This document shows, piece after piece, positions 10,893-19,473 of a stretch of DNA of 64,000 bases. Source of the DNA: Anoplolepis gracilipes. Its lineage: Eukaryota > Arthropoda > Insecta > Hymenoptera > Formicidae. Position 1 is the stretch's first letter. Every line of letters begins with the position of its first letter. The notes beneath the pieces were generated by a model. It was not told the origin of the DNA. It did no database searches and saw nothing but the letters and a program-made list of their open reading frames with translations. A program made the position numbers and the translations under genes. The stretch is from contig NC_132983.1 of NCBI RefSeq assembly GCF_047496725.1, positions 5,805,501-5,869,500 on the forward strand, read 5' to 3'.

Positions 10893-11008
10893 CCCTATAA
10901 GCGCACAACACTATATAATATTCAAAACATATTCAAGGTATATTTTTAGAGGATATAATATTCCAAGAATATATCTCAAATATTATATAATATTATCCGC
11001 TTATAGGG
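10893..11008. mobile_element. 116-bp MITE-like inverted repeat (CCCTATAAGCG termini)
   Basis: The 11-bp terminal inverted repeats CCCTATAAGCG / CGCTTATAGGG are perfect, and part of the interior (TATATAATATT) is also inverted. No target duplication was recognised. Confidence 0.65.
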
Positions 11009-11514
11009 CTTATATACTGTATGTTAAAAGCCGATTTCAGTTTCCTCATTCCCTATCGGATTTGCATTTAAGGTATCAATCATGTAATTTGTTCACAAAG
11101 AAAAAATTACATGATCGATCCCCTGATTTTATTATTTCTCGATTATGCGAGGCTGATAAAAGCATGCCCCTGCCGATCGTCAGATAGGCAACCCAACTTA
11201 CTAATCTGTATGTCGGAAGCATCCTGTACATATCATGCCGGATGAGATTAATCTATGCACGCAGAGACGCGTGTAGTCATCTCGCATACGGACTTCGTCA
11301 ATTGTCGATCCTCTGCGCATGTGGTCAATGATTCTCCCAACTATTGCCCTCGTTTTATTATGAGGGGCCTATGATTATCTCATGCGATTCACGTACAAAT
11401 TGTATATTTAAACAGTTATTAAATTTACCAAGTTATCTTTATAATAATCGCATTATGTCATATTTTTGCAGATTTATAACATTTGTATATTACTCTATAT
11501 GAATTAAAAATTAA

Positions 11515-12787
11515 CAAACAACGGGTTAATTAAAAACGACCTGACTAGCCAAAATTATTCAATTTATTTACACGACGTTTCGACCATATGGTTGTGGTCC
11601 TTTTCAAGTGTAACTATAAAGAAAATAAATAAATAACGGATCAAACATTGATATATAGATACAATTTTTACCAGATTTTAGCCAAACAATACAACATAAA
11701 GGCGTCATAAAACCAGTCTACTCACACGTAAATTAAGAAAGAGATGAAAAAATCCAATGGGGCATGTTTAAAGGTAGAACATAATGATGGAATAATTAAA
11801 TATGTCACTTAGTTAAAAACAATGGTTATAAATTTTGAGATGAACACAAACAAGGAGACACGTCATGTCAGCATGAGTTTTTTGAACAAAACTGTGAATA
11901 TTTAAAAAGAAAAACAGTTCAAACGACCTTTATAATTTTGTCATAAATATTATTTAAATTTTCAGTATCTCTTTGTAGATTAATCGTGGAGTTAAATTTC
12001 TTAATAAAAAACATTTCAGCTATTTCTCTTTTCTTAATAAATTTTTCATTGTGTAAAATAACCGGATCATCCCACTCAAAATCATGCCCAAATTCAACTC
12101 TGTGTTTGCTAACGACTGATTGATTGGTAGGATGTAATTTTATATTGTTAAGATGTTCTCTAATACGTGTGCGTATATGTCGCTTTGTTTGGCCAATGTA
12201 AAGCGCATCGCAATCCTTACACTGTAATTTATAAACCACATCAGTTCTAAAGTCAGTATGTAATCTGTCTTTACCACGCTTAATCAATGTATTAAGTTTA
12301 TTAGTTATAGTCATAACGACGTTCAAACCAGCGTCACAAACAATACGACGTAAACAAAAGCTAAATTCATTAACATAAGGAATTGAAACATAAGGTCTGC
12401 CTCTTTGTAATTCCTTCACCCGGGGTTCAAATTCCAAATTGTTGCGATTTTTTAAAAAATTGACCCTCTTTTTGATGTGTCGTCCAATAAGGTTGTCAGG
12501 GAAACAATTATTACGCAAAGTTTTATAAACGATACACAAATTCTCATTATGGAACCTAGTATCAGAGAGCAACAATGCATGATCAACAAGACTATAAATC
12601 GTATTAATTTTATATTTCATGGGGTGATTCGAATAAAAGTTGATATATCTTCCCGACCAAGTGGGTTTCCTGTACCAATTAGTTATGAGTCCATTGTCAG
12701 CACGTAAAACAGTAGTATTTAAGAAGCTAATGGACTTATTCTGTTCAATCTCAAACGTAAATTTTAAACGAGGGTGAAAATTATTAA
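11515..12787 (-). mobile_element. Inverted 5'-truncated Penelope copy (RT C-terminus plus endonuclease)
   Basis: Reverse complement of the downstream copy from about 14568 to about 15838. The minus-strand frame 11919-12896 starts inside the neighbouring pseudo-LTR by chance and then runs through the RT thumb and GIY-YIG endonuclease. Its 3' end keeps three A's where the full copy has four (see 15380), so its frame continues through RDTENLNNIYDKIIKVV. At its outer end the last 36 nt of the pseudo-LTR are missing. It is not an independent gene. Confidence 0.93.
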
Positions 12788-12789
12788 TT

Positions 12790-12923
12790 GTTACACTTGA
12801 AAAGGACCACAACCATATGGTCGAAACGTCGTGTAAATAAATTGAATAATTTTGGCTAGTCAGGTCGTTTTTAATTAACCCGTTGTTTATAATCAAATAC
12901 TAGCGACTTTAATAACTTATAAT
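12790..12923 (+). repeat. Left pseudo-LTR (134 bp)
   Basis: Identical by eye to 15741-15874. It contains the hammerhead-like segment at 12791-12836: TTACAC / GTGTAA closing arms, a GACCA/TGGTC stem and GAAACGTC. It is joined to the inverted copy by a 2-nt filler (12788-12789). Confidence 0.9.
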
Positions 12924-12948
12924 TTTAAAATTGCTCTTGGACCTAATT

Positions 12949-15393
12949 ATGGAGCCTCCCCGTATTGAAGACTTCTTTAAATTCATATCGAATCTTTATG
13001 GCGACCATTGCACATCTCTACTGAAGTCATGGATCAACTATAAAAAGAAGTTTTTTACCTCCAAACATCAATTGACTTTCCTATTACGATGCAGAAGACT
13101 GGATCTCGTTCCTACACACATAAGGAACCTCAAGACTTACATTGAATTTCACAGTTGTAGTGTTAACCACAAATTTCAAAAGTTGTTAAATTTAAGTCAG
13201 CATTCTATTCTAAATTTCGAGATTGAAGACTTGAACATTAGTTTGATGTTTTTTAGAAAAAAGATCTGTTATATTGAGAAAGGACTCTTTGAATGTTTAC
13301 CACATGACTTGGTTTTTGACTTTTTTAAACGTAGCAAACAAAGGATGTTCTCATTCGGTTTAAAGATAAAAAATAATTTAATTAATAAGTTTGACAAATT
13401 AAAATTAAAAAATGATTTCAAAGAGGATCCTTTTCATAATATTGATAAATCCAAATGGTTTGTAAACATTAGTGATAAGACCATTCCCGAACATGTCTCC
13501 ACTCTCTTAAGCTTGGGTGACAATTTTGCGCTACCCATAAATCCTTCACGCAGTAAAGATCGCGTTGATTATGTATTAAACGTCGTTAAAGGTTTTGAGG
13601 CGTGTTCTAGCATGATTCCAACTGATCTTATAGAGACTACCAGAATCTCTGTTGCGAATACACTGCAGAGATTTTTATGTTCTCGTCGTCATGTCAGTTA
13701 TATTGAAAGACATATAGGGCGGGCCTTTTCACTTTCGAAAAAATTTTTGTCTGATAATAACGATTTATTAGTTACCAAAGCTGACAAGGGACAGTCCACA
13801 GTCGTAATGAACAAGACTGATTATTTGTTAAAAATGGAGTCGTTGTTGAGTGATGAATTTACTTACAAGAAAATCAATAAAAATCTGACAAAACCACTTA
13901 TGAACAAGATAAATTCATTACTAAAATCTTGGCTCAACAACAAGCTCATTGACGAAAGAACTTACAAACATCTAAACTGTACTAATGGAAATTTACCACG
14001 TTGCTATGGGTTGCCCAAGACCCATAAGCCTGGTTTTCCATTAAGAATCATTGTTTCGACTGTTGGCAGTACTTTGTACAATTTATCAACTTACATACAG
14101 GATATACTGCAAAGGTCAGTTGTGAAACCAGCTTCACATATAAACGACGGATGGTCTTTTTCCAAAAAGATAAAGGACGTTATTATTGAGGGCGGTCAAG
14201 TAATGATATCATTGGATGTTAGCTCGTTATTTACTAATATCCCCAAAGAATTGGTTCTGACCGCCATTGAAAAACGATGGAATAACATCAGTTCTGCTAC
14301 TAACTTTAGCCTTGCTCAATTTATACATGTTGTGGAATTGATTTTAGATTCGACAAGTTTTAGTTTTAATGGACAGTTTTACGAGCAAATTTTCGGAAGC
14401 CCCATGGGCTCTCCTTTATCTCCGATATTAGCGGACATTGTTATGGATGATTTAGAGTCTCATTGTCTAAATTTGTTAAGTTTTAAAGTCCCAATTTACT
14501 ATAGATATGTGGACGACATATTTGCAATAATTCCACGCACAAGCATTGATGAGATGTTGGATACCTTTAATAATTTTCACCCTCGTTTAAAATTTACGTT
14601 TGAGATTGAACAGAATAAGTCCATTAGCTTCTTAAATACTACTGTTTTACGTGCTGACAATGGACTCATAACTAATTGGTACAGGAAACCCACTTGGTCG
14701 GGAAGATATATCAACTTTTATTCGAATCACCCCATGAAATATAAAATTAATACGATTTATAGTCTTGTTGATCATGCATTGTTGCTCTCTGATACTAGGT
14801 TCCATAATGAGAATTTGTGTATCGTTTATAAAACTTTGCGTAATAATTGTTTCCCTGACAACCTTATTGGACGACACATCAAAAAGAGGGTCAATTTTTT
14901 AAAAAATCGCAACAATTTGGAATTTGAACCCCGGGTGAAGGAATTACAAAGAGGCAGACCTTATGTTTCAATTCCTTATGTTAATGAATTTAGCTTTTGT
15001 TTACGTCGTATTGTTTGTGACGCTGGTTTGAACGTCGTTATGACTATAACTAATAAACTTAATACATTGATTAAGCGTGGTAAAGACAGATTACATACTG
15101 ACTTTAGAACTGATGTGGTTTATAAATTACAGTGTAAGGATTGCGATGCGCTTTACATTGGCCAAACAAAGCGACATATACGCACACGTATTAGAGAACA
15201 TCTTAACAATATAAAATTACATCCTACCAATCAATCAGTCGTTAGCAAACACAGAGTTGAATTTGGGCATGATTTTGAGTGGGATGATCCGGTTATTTTA
15301 CACAATGAAAAATTTATTAAGAAAAGAGAAATAGCTGAAATGTTTTTTATTAAGAAATTTAACTCCACGATTAATCTACAAAAGAGATACTGA
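12949..15393 (+). CDS. Penelope-like reverse transcriptase with C-terminal GIY-YIG endonuclease
   Basis: An 814-residue frame from the first ATG, which would copy element RNA at a nick made by its own endonuclease. The RT core shows motif A SLDVSSLFTN (Asp 423), motif B GSPMGSPLSP (from residue 483) and motif C YVDD (520-523), with fingers motifs upstream (TKADKGQSTVVM). The C-terminal endonuclease has VYKLQCKDCD, then LYIGQTKRH (YIG at 736-738) and RTRIREH. The CX2C-type cysteines before YIG are typical of EN+ Penelope elements. The final residues KRY* come from a one-base insertion in an A run near 15380, which cuts about 16 family-like residues carried by the inverted copy. Otherwise the frame is intact. 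Confidence 0.95.
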   Translation: MEPPRIEDFFKFISNLYGDHCTSLLKSWINYKKKFFTSKHQLTFLLRCRRLDLVPTHIRNLKTYIEFHSCSVNHKFQKLLNLSQHSILNFEIEDLNISLMFFRKKICYIEKGLFECLPHDLVFDFFKRSKQRMFSFGLKIKNNLINKFDKLKLKNDFKEDPFHNIDKSKWFVNISDKTIPEHVSTLLSLGDNFALPINPSRSKDRVDYVLNVVKGFEACSSMIPTDLIETTRISVANTLQRFLCSRRHVSYIERHIGRAFSLSKKFLSDNNDLLVTKADKGQSTVVMNKTDYLLKMESLLSDEFTYKKINKNLTKPLMNKINSLLKSWLNNKLIDERTYKHLNCTNGNLPRCYGLPKTHKPGFPLRIIVSTVGSTLYNLSTYIQDILQRSVVKPASHINDGWSFSKKIKDVIIEGGQVMISLDVSSLFTNIPKELVLTAIEKRWNNISSATNFSLAQFIHVVELILDSTSFSFNGQFYEQIFGSPMGSPLSPILADIVMDDLESHCLNLLSFKVPIYYRYVDDIFAIIPRTSIDEMLDTFNNFHPRLKFTFEIEQNKSISFLNTTVLRADNGLITNWYRKPTWSGRYINFYSNHPMKYKINTIYSLVDHALLLSDTRFHNENLCIVYKTLRNNCFPDNLIGRHIKKRVNFLKNRNNLEFEPRVKELQRGRPYVSIPYVNEFSFCLRRIVCDAGLNVVMTITNKLNTLIKRGKDRLHTDFRTDVVYKLQCKDCDALYIGQTKRHIRTRIREHLNNIKLHPTNQSVVSKHRVEFGHDFEWDDPVILHNEKFIKKREIAEMFFIKKFNSTINLQKRY

Positions 15394-15740
15394 AAATTTA
15401 AATAATATTTATGACAAAATTATAAAGGTCGTTTGAACTGTTTTTCTTTTTAAATATTCACAGTTTTGTTCAAAAAACTCATGCTGACATGACGTGTCTC
15501 CTTGTTTGTGTTCATCTCAAAATTTATAACCATTGTTTTTAACTAAGTGACATATTTAATTATTCCATCATTATGTTCTACCTTTAAACATGCCCCATTG
15601 GATTTTTTCATCTCTTTCTTAATTTACGTGTGAGTAGACTGGTTTTATGACGCCTTTATGTTGTATTGTTTGGCTAAAATCTGGTAAAAATTGTATCTAT
15701 ATATCAATGTTTGATCCGTTATTTATTTATTTTCTTTATA

Positions 15741-15874
15741 GTTACACTTGAAAAGGACCACAACCATATGGTCGAAACGTCGTGTAAATAAATTGAATAA
15801 TTTTGGCTAGTCAGGTCGTTTTTAATTAACCCGTTGTTTATAATCAAATACTAGCGACTTTAATAACTTATAAT
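15741..15874 (+). repeat. Right pseudo-LTR (134 bp)
   Basis: Same 134 bases as the left pseudo-LTR and ends directly at the target duplication. It carries the same hammerhead-like fold, at 15742-15787. The copies flank the coding region in direct orientation. Confidence 0.9.
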
Positions 15875-15886
15875 ATTAAAAATTAA

Positions 15887-16285
15887 ATTTAATAGGTCAT
15901 TTTTGTTTATCGGAATGTTTGGGAATGTGAGAAATTAGATTAAATGTTATAATTTTAAGTCATTCAGAAAATATTCTCCTGCAATATGTAGTGATAAAAA
16001 AGATAAATTTATTTATGAAAATTGACAGAACAGTAATATAAAAATACATTTCCCTGGCATTTATATGGCAGTTGTAAAATACGTCATATATAATTAAAAT
16101 TTTCATATGACAAAATATGATTAAAATAACAAATGTAAGATATTTCATAAAGTAATATTTCATCAATTTATTCACAGCTTGATTTATCAATGCACTTGAT
16201 AATCAATTTAATTTCTCCCTGTTTGTTTTTTTCATCTTCTTTTATTTCGATGGATTTCCCCAATTTATTGATAATAATAACATTC
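15887..16285. other. Interval between Penelope element and deaminase 3' end
   Basis: AT-rich, no gene seen. Minus-strand AATAAA (plus TTTATT) at 16264-16269 would serve the deaminase exon 4b end. Confidence 0.5.
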
Positions 16286-16339
16286 TTATTTAGTCCGGCT
16301 CTCTTGCTCGATCAATTTGCTATGAATATCCCATAAATT
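16286..16339 (-). CDS. GNPDA: Candidate alternative last exon 4b of GNPDA
   Basis: Acceptor TTACAG|A then a phase-0 frame NLWDIHSKLIEQESRTK (17 residues) and TAA. Similar to exon 4a at xDxHxKLIE, so the two exons look like a tandem duplication used alternatively. A minus-strand AATAAA follows within about 20 nt. Confidence 0.65.
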   Translation of the reverse strand, partial: NLWDIHSKLIEQESRTK

Positions 16340-17764
16340 CTGTAAGCAAAACATGATAAGAGTTTTAAATTCATTTATCTAGAATTTACAGTTTTTATGA
16401 TAAATTCATAAAAATAAACATATATAATTTATGTATCATATACAATTTATTTTTACGAAACATAGAAAGGAAAATGGATATGTATTATTGGTACAATTCG
16501 AGAGAATTTACATTTTTCATAAAGATGAAAATAACTACCATTTCAATTATTTTGCACTGTGCGACGTGGGATTGCATTTCCATCTTCCTCAATCAATTTG
16601 CGATGTACATCACTGAGTGCCTATATATAGCATATCATTTTGAATACAAGACACGGAATATTATAATTTCCGTATTATATTTTTAATTTAACTAACTTAG
16701 CATGTCTCTACTTTATGATGGCAAAGCACCAGAATTTACACGAAAAAGATAGAGAAAGAGTGTGTATGTGTGTATGTAAATACCTTGAAATATTTAACTG
16801 TTTTCACACGTAATTCCAAAGTTGCATCTTCATCACAAATTATAAGCGTACTTGGATGTTGTTGAAACGCTGATACCGTCCACATATGATTAACCCCTTC
16901 TTCTATCGCTTTGTAAAGAGCAAAGGCTTTATGAGATCCAGTGATAAGAATCATCACTTCTTTCGAGTCCATTACGGTGCCGACACCTACAGTTAGAGCC
17001 TGTTTCGGCACTTTATTAATGTCATTTCCAAAGAATCTCGCGTTAGCTTCCAAAGTGTCTTGCGCAAGAGTTTTCACTCTTGTGCGAGAAACTAATGACG
17101 AGCCTGGCTCGTTGAAAGCTATGTGTCCATCTGGACCGATACCTATCAAATAATGTTTCATAGTTAGACAAACACACCTGACACTTTTTTTTTTTTTTTT
17201 ACAAACTTTTACACTTGTTACAATTAAGAAAATCTGTTGTCTTTCAGATTTAACAAAATTACTAATGTACCTCCAATGAATAATTCTATTCCACCAGCCT
17301 CATTGATCTTTCTTTCAAAATCATTGCACTCTTTTTTAAGATCCGCCGCATTTCCATCAAGTATATGCACATTCTCTGGATTTATATCTATATGTTTGAA
17401 GAAATTATTGTACATATAATAATGATAAGATTCTGGATGATCTCTTGGCAAGTCAACATACTCGTCCATATTAAATGTCTTAACATATTTGAAGGAAAGT
17501 TTGCCTTGTTGATAATATGTTATAAGCTTTTTGTACATTCCCAAAGGCGTACCACCTACATAATATAAAAAGAAAGGAAAATAAAAATTGTTCCAAGATA
17601 ATACAATTAAGCAAACGTTTAAAAATAAAAATTAACGTACCTGTAGGGAGACCGAGCACAAAATACTTGTTCTCGTTAGGATTGAAGTCATTGATTCTCT
17701 TTAAAACATATTTTGCAGACCATTCTGCGACATAATCCACTGTGTCACAAATTATCAAACGCAT
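16286..17764 (-). CDS. GNPDA: Glucosamine-6-phosphate deaminase (GNPDA / Oscillin)
   Basis: Converts glucosamine-6-phosphate to fructose-6-phosphate and ammonia in the cytosol, feeding amino sugars back to glycolysis (relevant to chitin turnover in insects). Exons 17764-17641, 17555-17271 and 17142-16784 carry the catalytic core (256 residues). A last exon follows, either 16620-16543 (total 281 aa) or 16339-16286 (total 273 aa). Family marks: LGLPTGGTPLG phosphate loop, NMDEY (catalytic Asp), GGIGPDGHIAFNEPGSS, SRTRVKTL and the GVGTVMDS/ILITGSHKA block. Phases are 1, 1, 0. Human GNPDA1 is 289 aa. The ATG at 17764 begins MRLII as in the family. Confidence 0.95.
16543..16620 (-). CDS. GNPDA: Candidate alternative last exon 4a of GNPDA
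   Basis: AG acceptor (TATAG|G) then a phase-0 frame ALSDVHRKLIEEDGNAIP... of 25 residues ending in TGA at 16543. The xxxVHxKLI pattern matches the family C-terminus. A minus-strand AATAAA (plus TTTATT) lies at about 16446-16451. Confidence 0.65.
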   Translation of the reverse strand, partial: ALSDVHRKLIEEDGNAIPRRTVQNN

Positions 17765-18360
17765 AATGAGTATTTATGTTAATTGTAACTACAATCACAA
17801 CCTGCAAAATAAGTAGAAGGGTTTGTAACAAAATTAGTACACCAAGCCTATGCGCACAGTTTATGCCAATAATGTGCACAACGTATATTTTCATCATATT
17901 GCAAAAAATTAGTATAGATTTTCTGCTTTTTAGTCCAAAGATTAGATAGAGCCAAGGATTGGATTTCCTTGCTATTAATTATATAAGAGAAATAAATTAC
18001 ACATAATAAAGAAAAAGTTAGTATAAAACACATGAGATATTTATTTCATTCAAGCCCAAAGAAATATATGAAAGAATTATGAAAAACAAGCTTATTCTTT
18101 TATTTGCAGTAAAACATATTTGCAGTTGCAGGTGCTGCGTATTCCTATCTTAAAGATAAGCTGACAACACTGACCTTTTATTTCATGTGCAATGTACAGT
18201 CATGAAAAAAACATGTTTGTTAAAAAAAATTCTCTGAATATGTATATTCACACACACACACACACACACACATACACACACACATATATATATTCAATTT
18301 AAAAATTTTCTTCACAAGAGTTTTTTTAGTGATAATATATGTATAAGTGACATGTATAAT

Positions 18361-18576
18361 TAGAAAATTTGCATTAAAAAAAAGCATTACTAAGAAAAAA
18401 GGTTCAAAATGTAGAGCCTTACATTTAAAAGAAAAGATATTATAACTTGTATAAAAATATAATTTATCATTTAAAGTTAAAATTTATTATTTGAAAAAAT
18501 TTTCAATGAAAAGTAGAATACCTTAATTGATATATTTTATTTCTTTTATTCCTTATTTTTTAATAATTTGTATTAA
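18361..18576 (+). repeat. Dispersed repeat copy A
   Basis: Roughly 85-90% identical by eye to 19641-19833 in RTEL1 intron 1, in direct orientation and 1280 bp apart. AT-rich and non-coding. Confidence 0.7.
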
Positions 18577-19364
18577 TAAATATCGCATGTATTTAAATGT
18601 AATTTACATACTTAAAGTTATAAAAAAAATATGTGACACTAAAAAACACTAACAATAAGAGTCTATGTTTAAGATGCTTATTAATAAACACTTGCAGTAT
18701 CTCTAATTAATAAATTAAATTACGCAGCTCTTTTTCAGGGTCAATAACCAAAATAAAGTTTTTGACTTTCAATTATATACAGATAGATAAAATTAATCTA
18801 TTACGCTATCTATAATTCAGATTTTTCCTTGTTCTTATCAGACGACGAAGTATGATTGGTATGATCCATGGTATGGATTTTATTTAGAAAAACCGTACGA
18901 AGTAATCCTTTAAAAGGCACAAACCTGTTGCCTACCGTTCTCTAATTCCACCTGTCAGTCCAGGTCGGTCTCGCTAATCAGCTGACTCGCACGTCGCACG
19001 TATTAACCTAATCGCACGAGCTGTCACCCCTCGAATGTACCGGATCGCTTATTTTCGGTCAACTCATCGTCTCGCACATCCTTATCGCGATATTATCCCC
19101 CAGAACCTTTCGCCGCAACTATTTTCTTTATCTACCTTTTATCAAACGCAAAATTACAAGAGGGAGTTGTGACGTTCTTGACAATCTTGCATTTTCTACA
19201 CTCAATAGCTGAACTCGTACAGCTGGTTCAGTTAAAGGTAACAGCGACAAGAAGGATCACGTGACCAAAAATAAAGATATCAATTCGTCATTTTTTGTCG
19301 CTCAAACAATCTTCAGCGGCTCGTGAAAATTTGCCTTAAAAGGAACAGATATACACTCAGGACA

Positions 19365-19381
19365 GGATTAGGTTAGGTTAG
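19365..19381 (+). promoter_or_regulatory. TTAGG-repeat element upstream of RTEL1
   Basis: GGATTAGGTTAGGTTAG contains tandem units of the insect telomere repeat TTAGG, on the coding strand as at Nup37. Probably a housekeeping promoter motif. Confidence 0.4.
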
Positions 19382-19473
19382 TTTTTCGTTCTGGCGGGAA
19401 GCGGGAAGAAGCATTTCCGTAGACTTATAAAATTCCTATTACAGCTGATGTATGTTTATAACTGACTCCCAAG

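Larger units (their letters stand above)
8640..11502. other. Gene-free repeat-rich interval
   Basis: No supported gene over 2.9 kb. It contains degenerate GGACGTCC-like repeats (about 9030-9345), a Penelope-type terminal motif (9612-9650) and three inverted-repeat elements (9894-10003, 10381-10706, 10893-11008), listed separately. The remaining sequence is plain AT-rich DNA. Confidence 0.6.
11503..15886. mobile_element. Composite Penelope-like retroelement with 12-bp target-site duplication
   Basis: The direct repeat ATTAAAAATTAA flanks the whole block (11503-11514 and 15875-15886). From left to right the block has an inverted, 5'-truncated copy (11515-12787), a left pseudo-LTR (12790-12923), a full RT plus GIY-YIG reading frame (12949-15393), a 3' UTR, and a right pseudo-LTR (15741-15874). 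The right pseudo-LTR ends exactly where the target duplication starts. Tandem and inverted partial copies inserted as one unit are a known habit of Penelope elements. Near-identity of the copies and an open frame suggest a recent insertion. Confidence 0.95.
17765..19473. promoter_or_regulatory. Divergent region between GNPDA and RTEL1
   Basis: Holds a CA/TA microsatellite at 18251-18290 and a repeat copy at 18361-18576. A GC-richer promoter-like stretch at about 18890-19120 is followed by a GGATTAGGTTAGGTTAG run at 19365-19381, 93 bp before the RTEL1 ATG. No coding frame with family signal. Confidence 0.5.

Noticed and set aside
11919..12896. Minus-strand ORF of 325 aa as a separate RT/endonuclease gene
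   Set aside because: It is the inverted truncated Penelope copy; its first 38 codons are antisense pseudo-LTR read by chance and the RT active site is missing.
18251..18290. Regular CA repeats considered as a repeat array of interest or CRISPR-like
   Set aside because: Simple dinucleotide microsatellite; no spacer-repeat pattern anywhere in the window.
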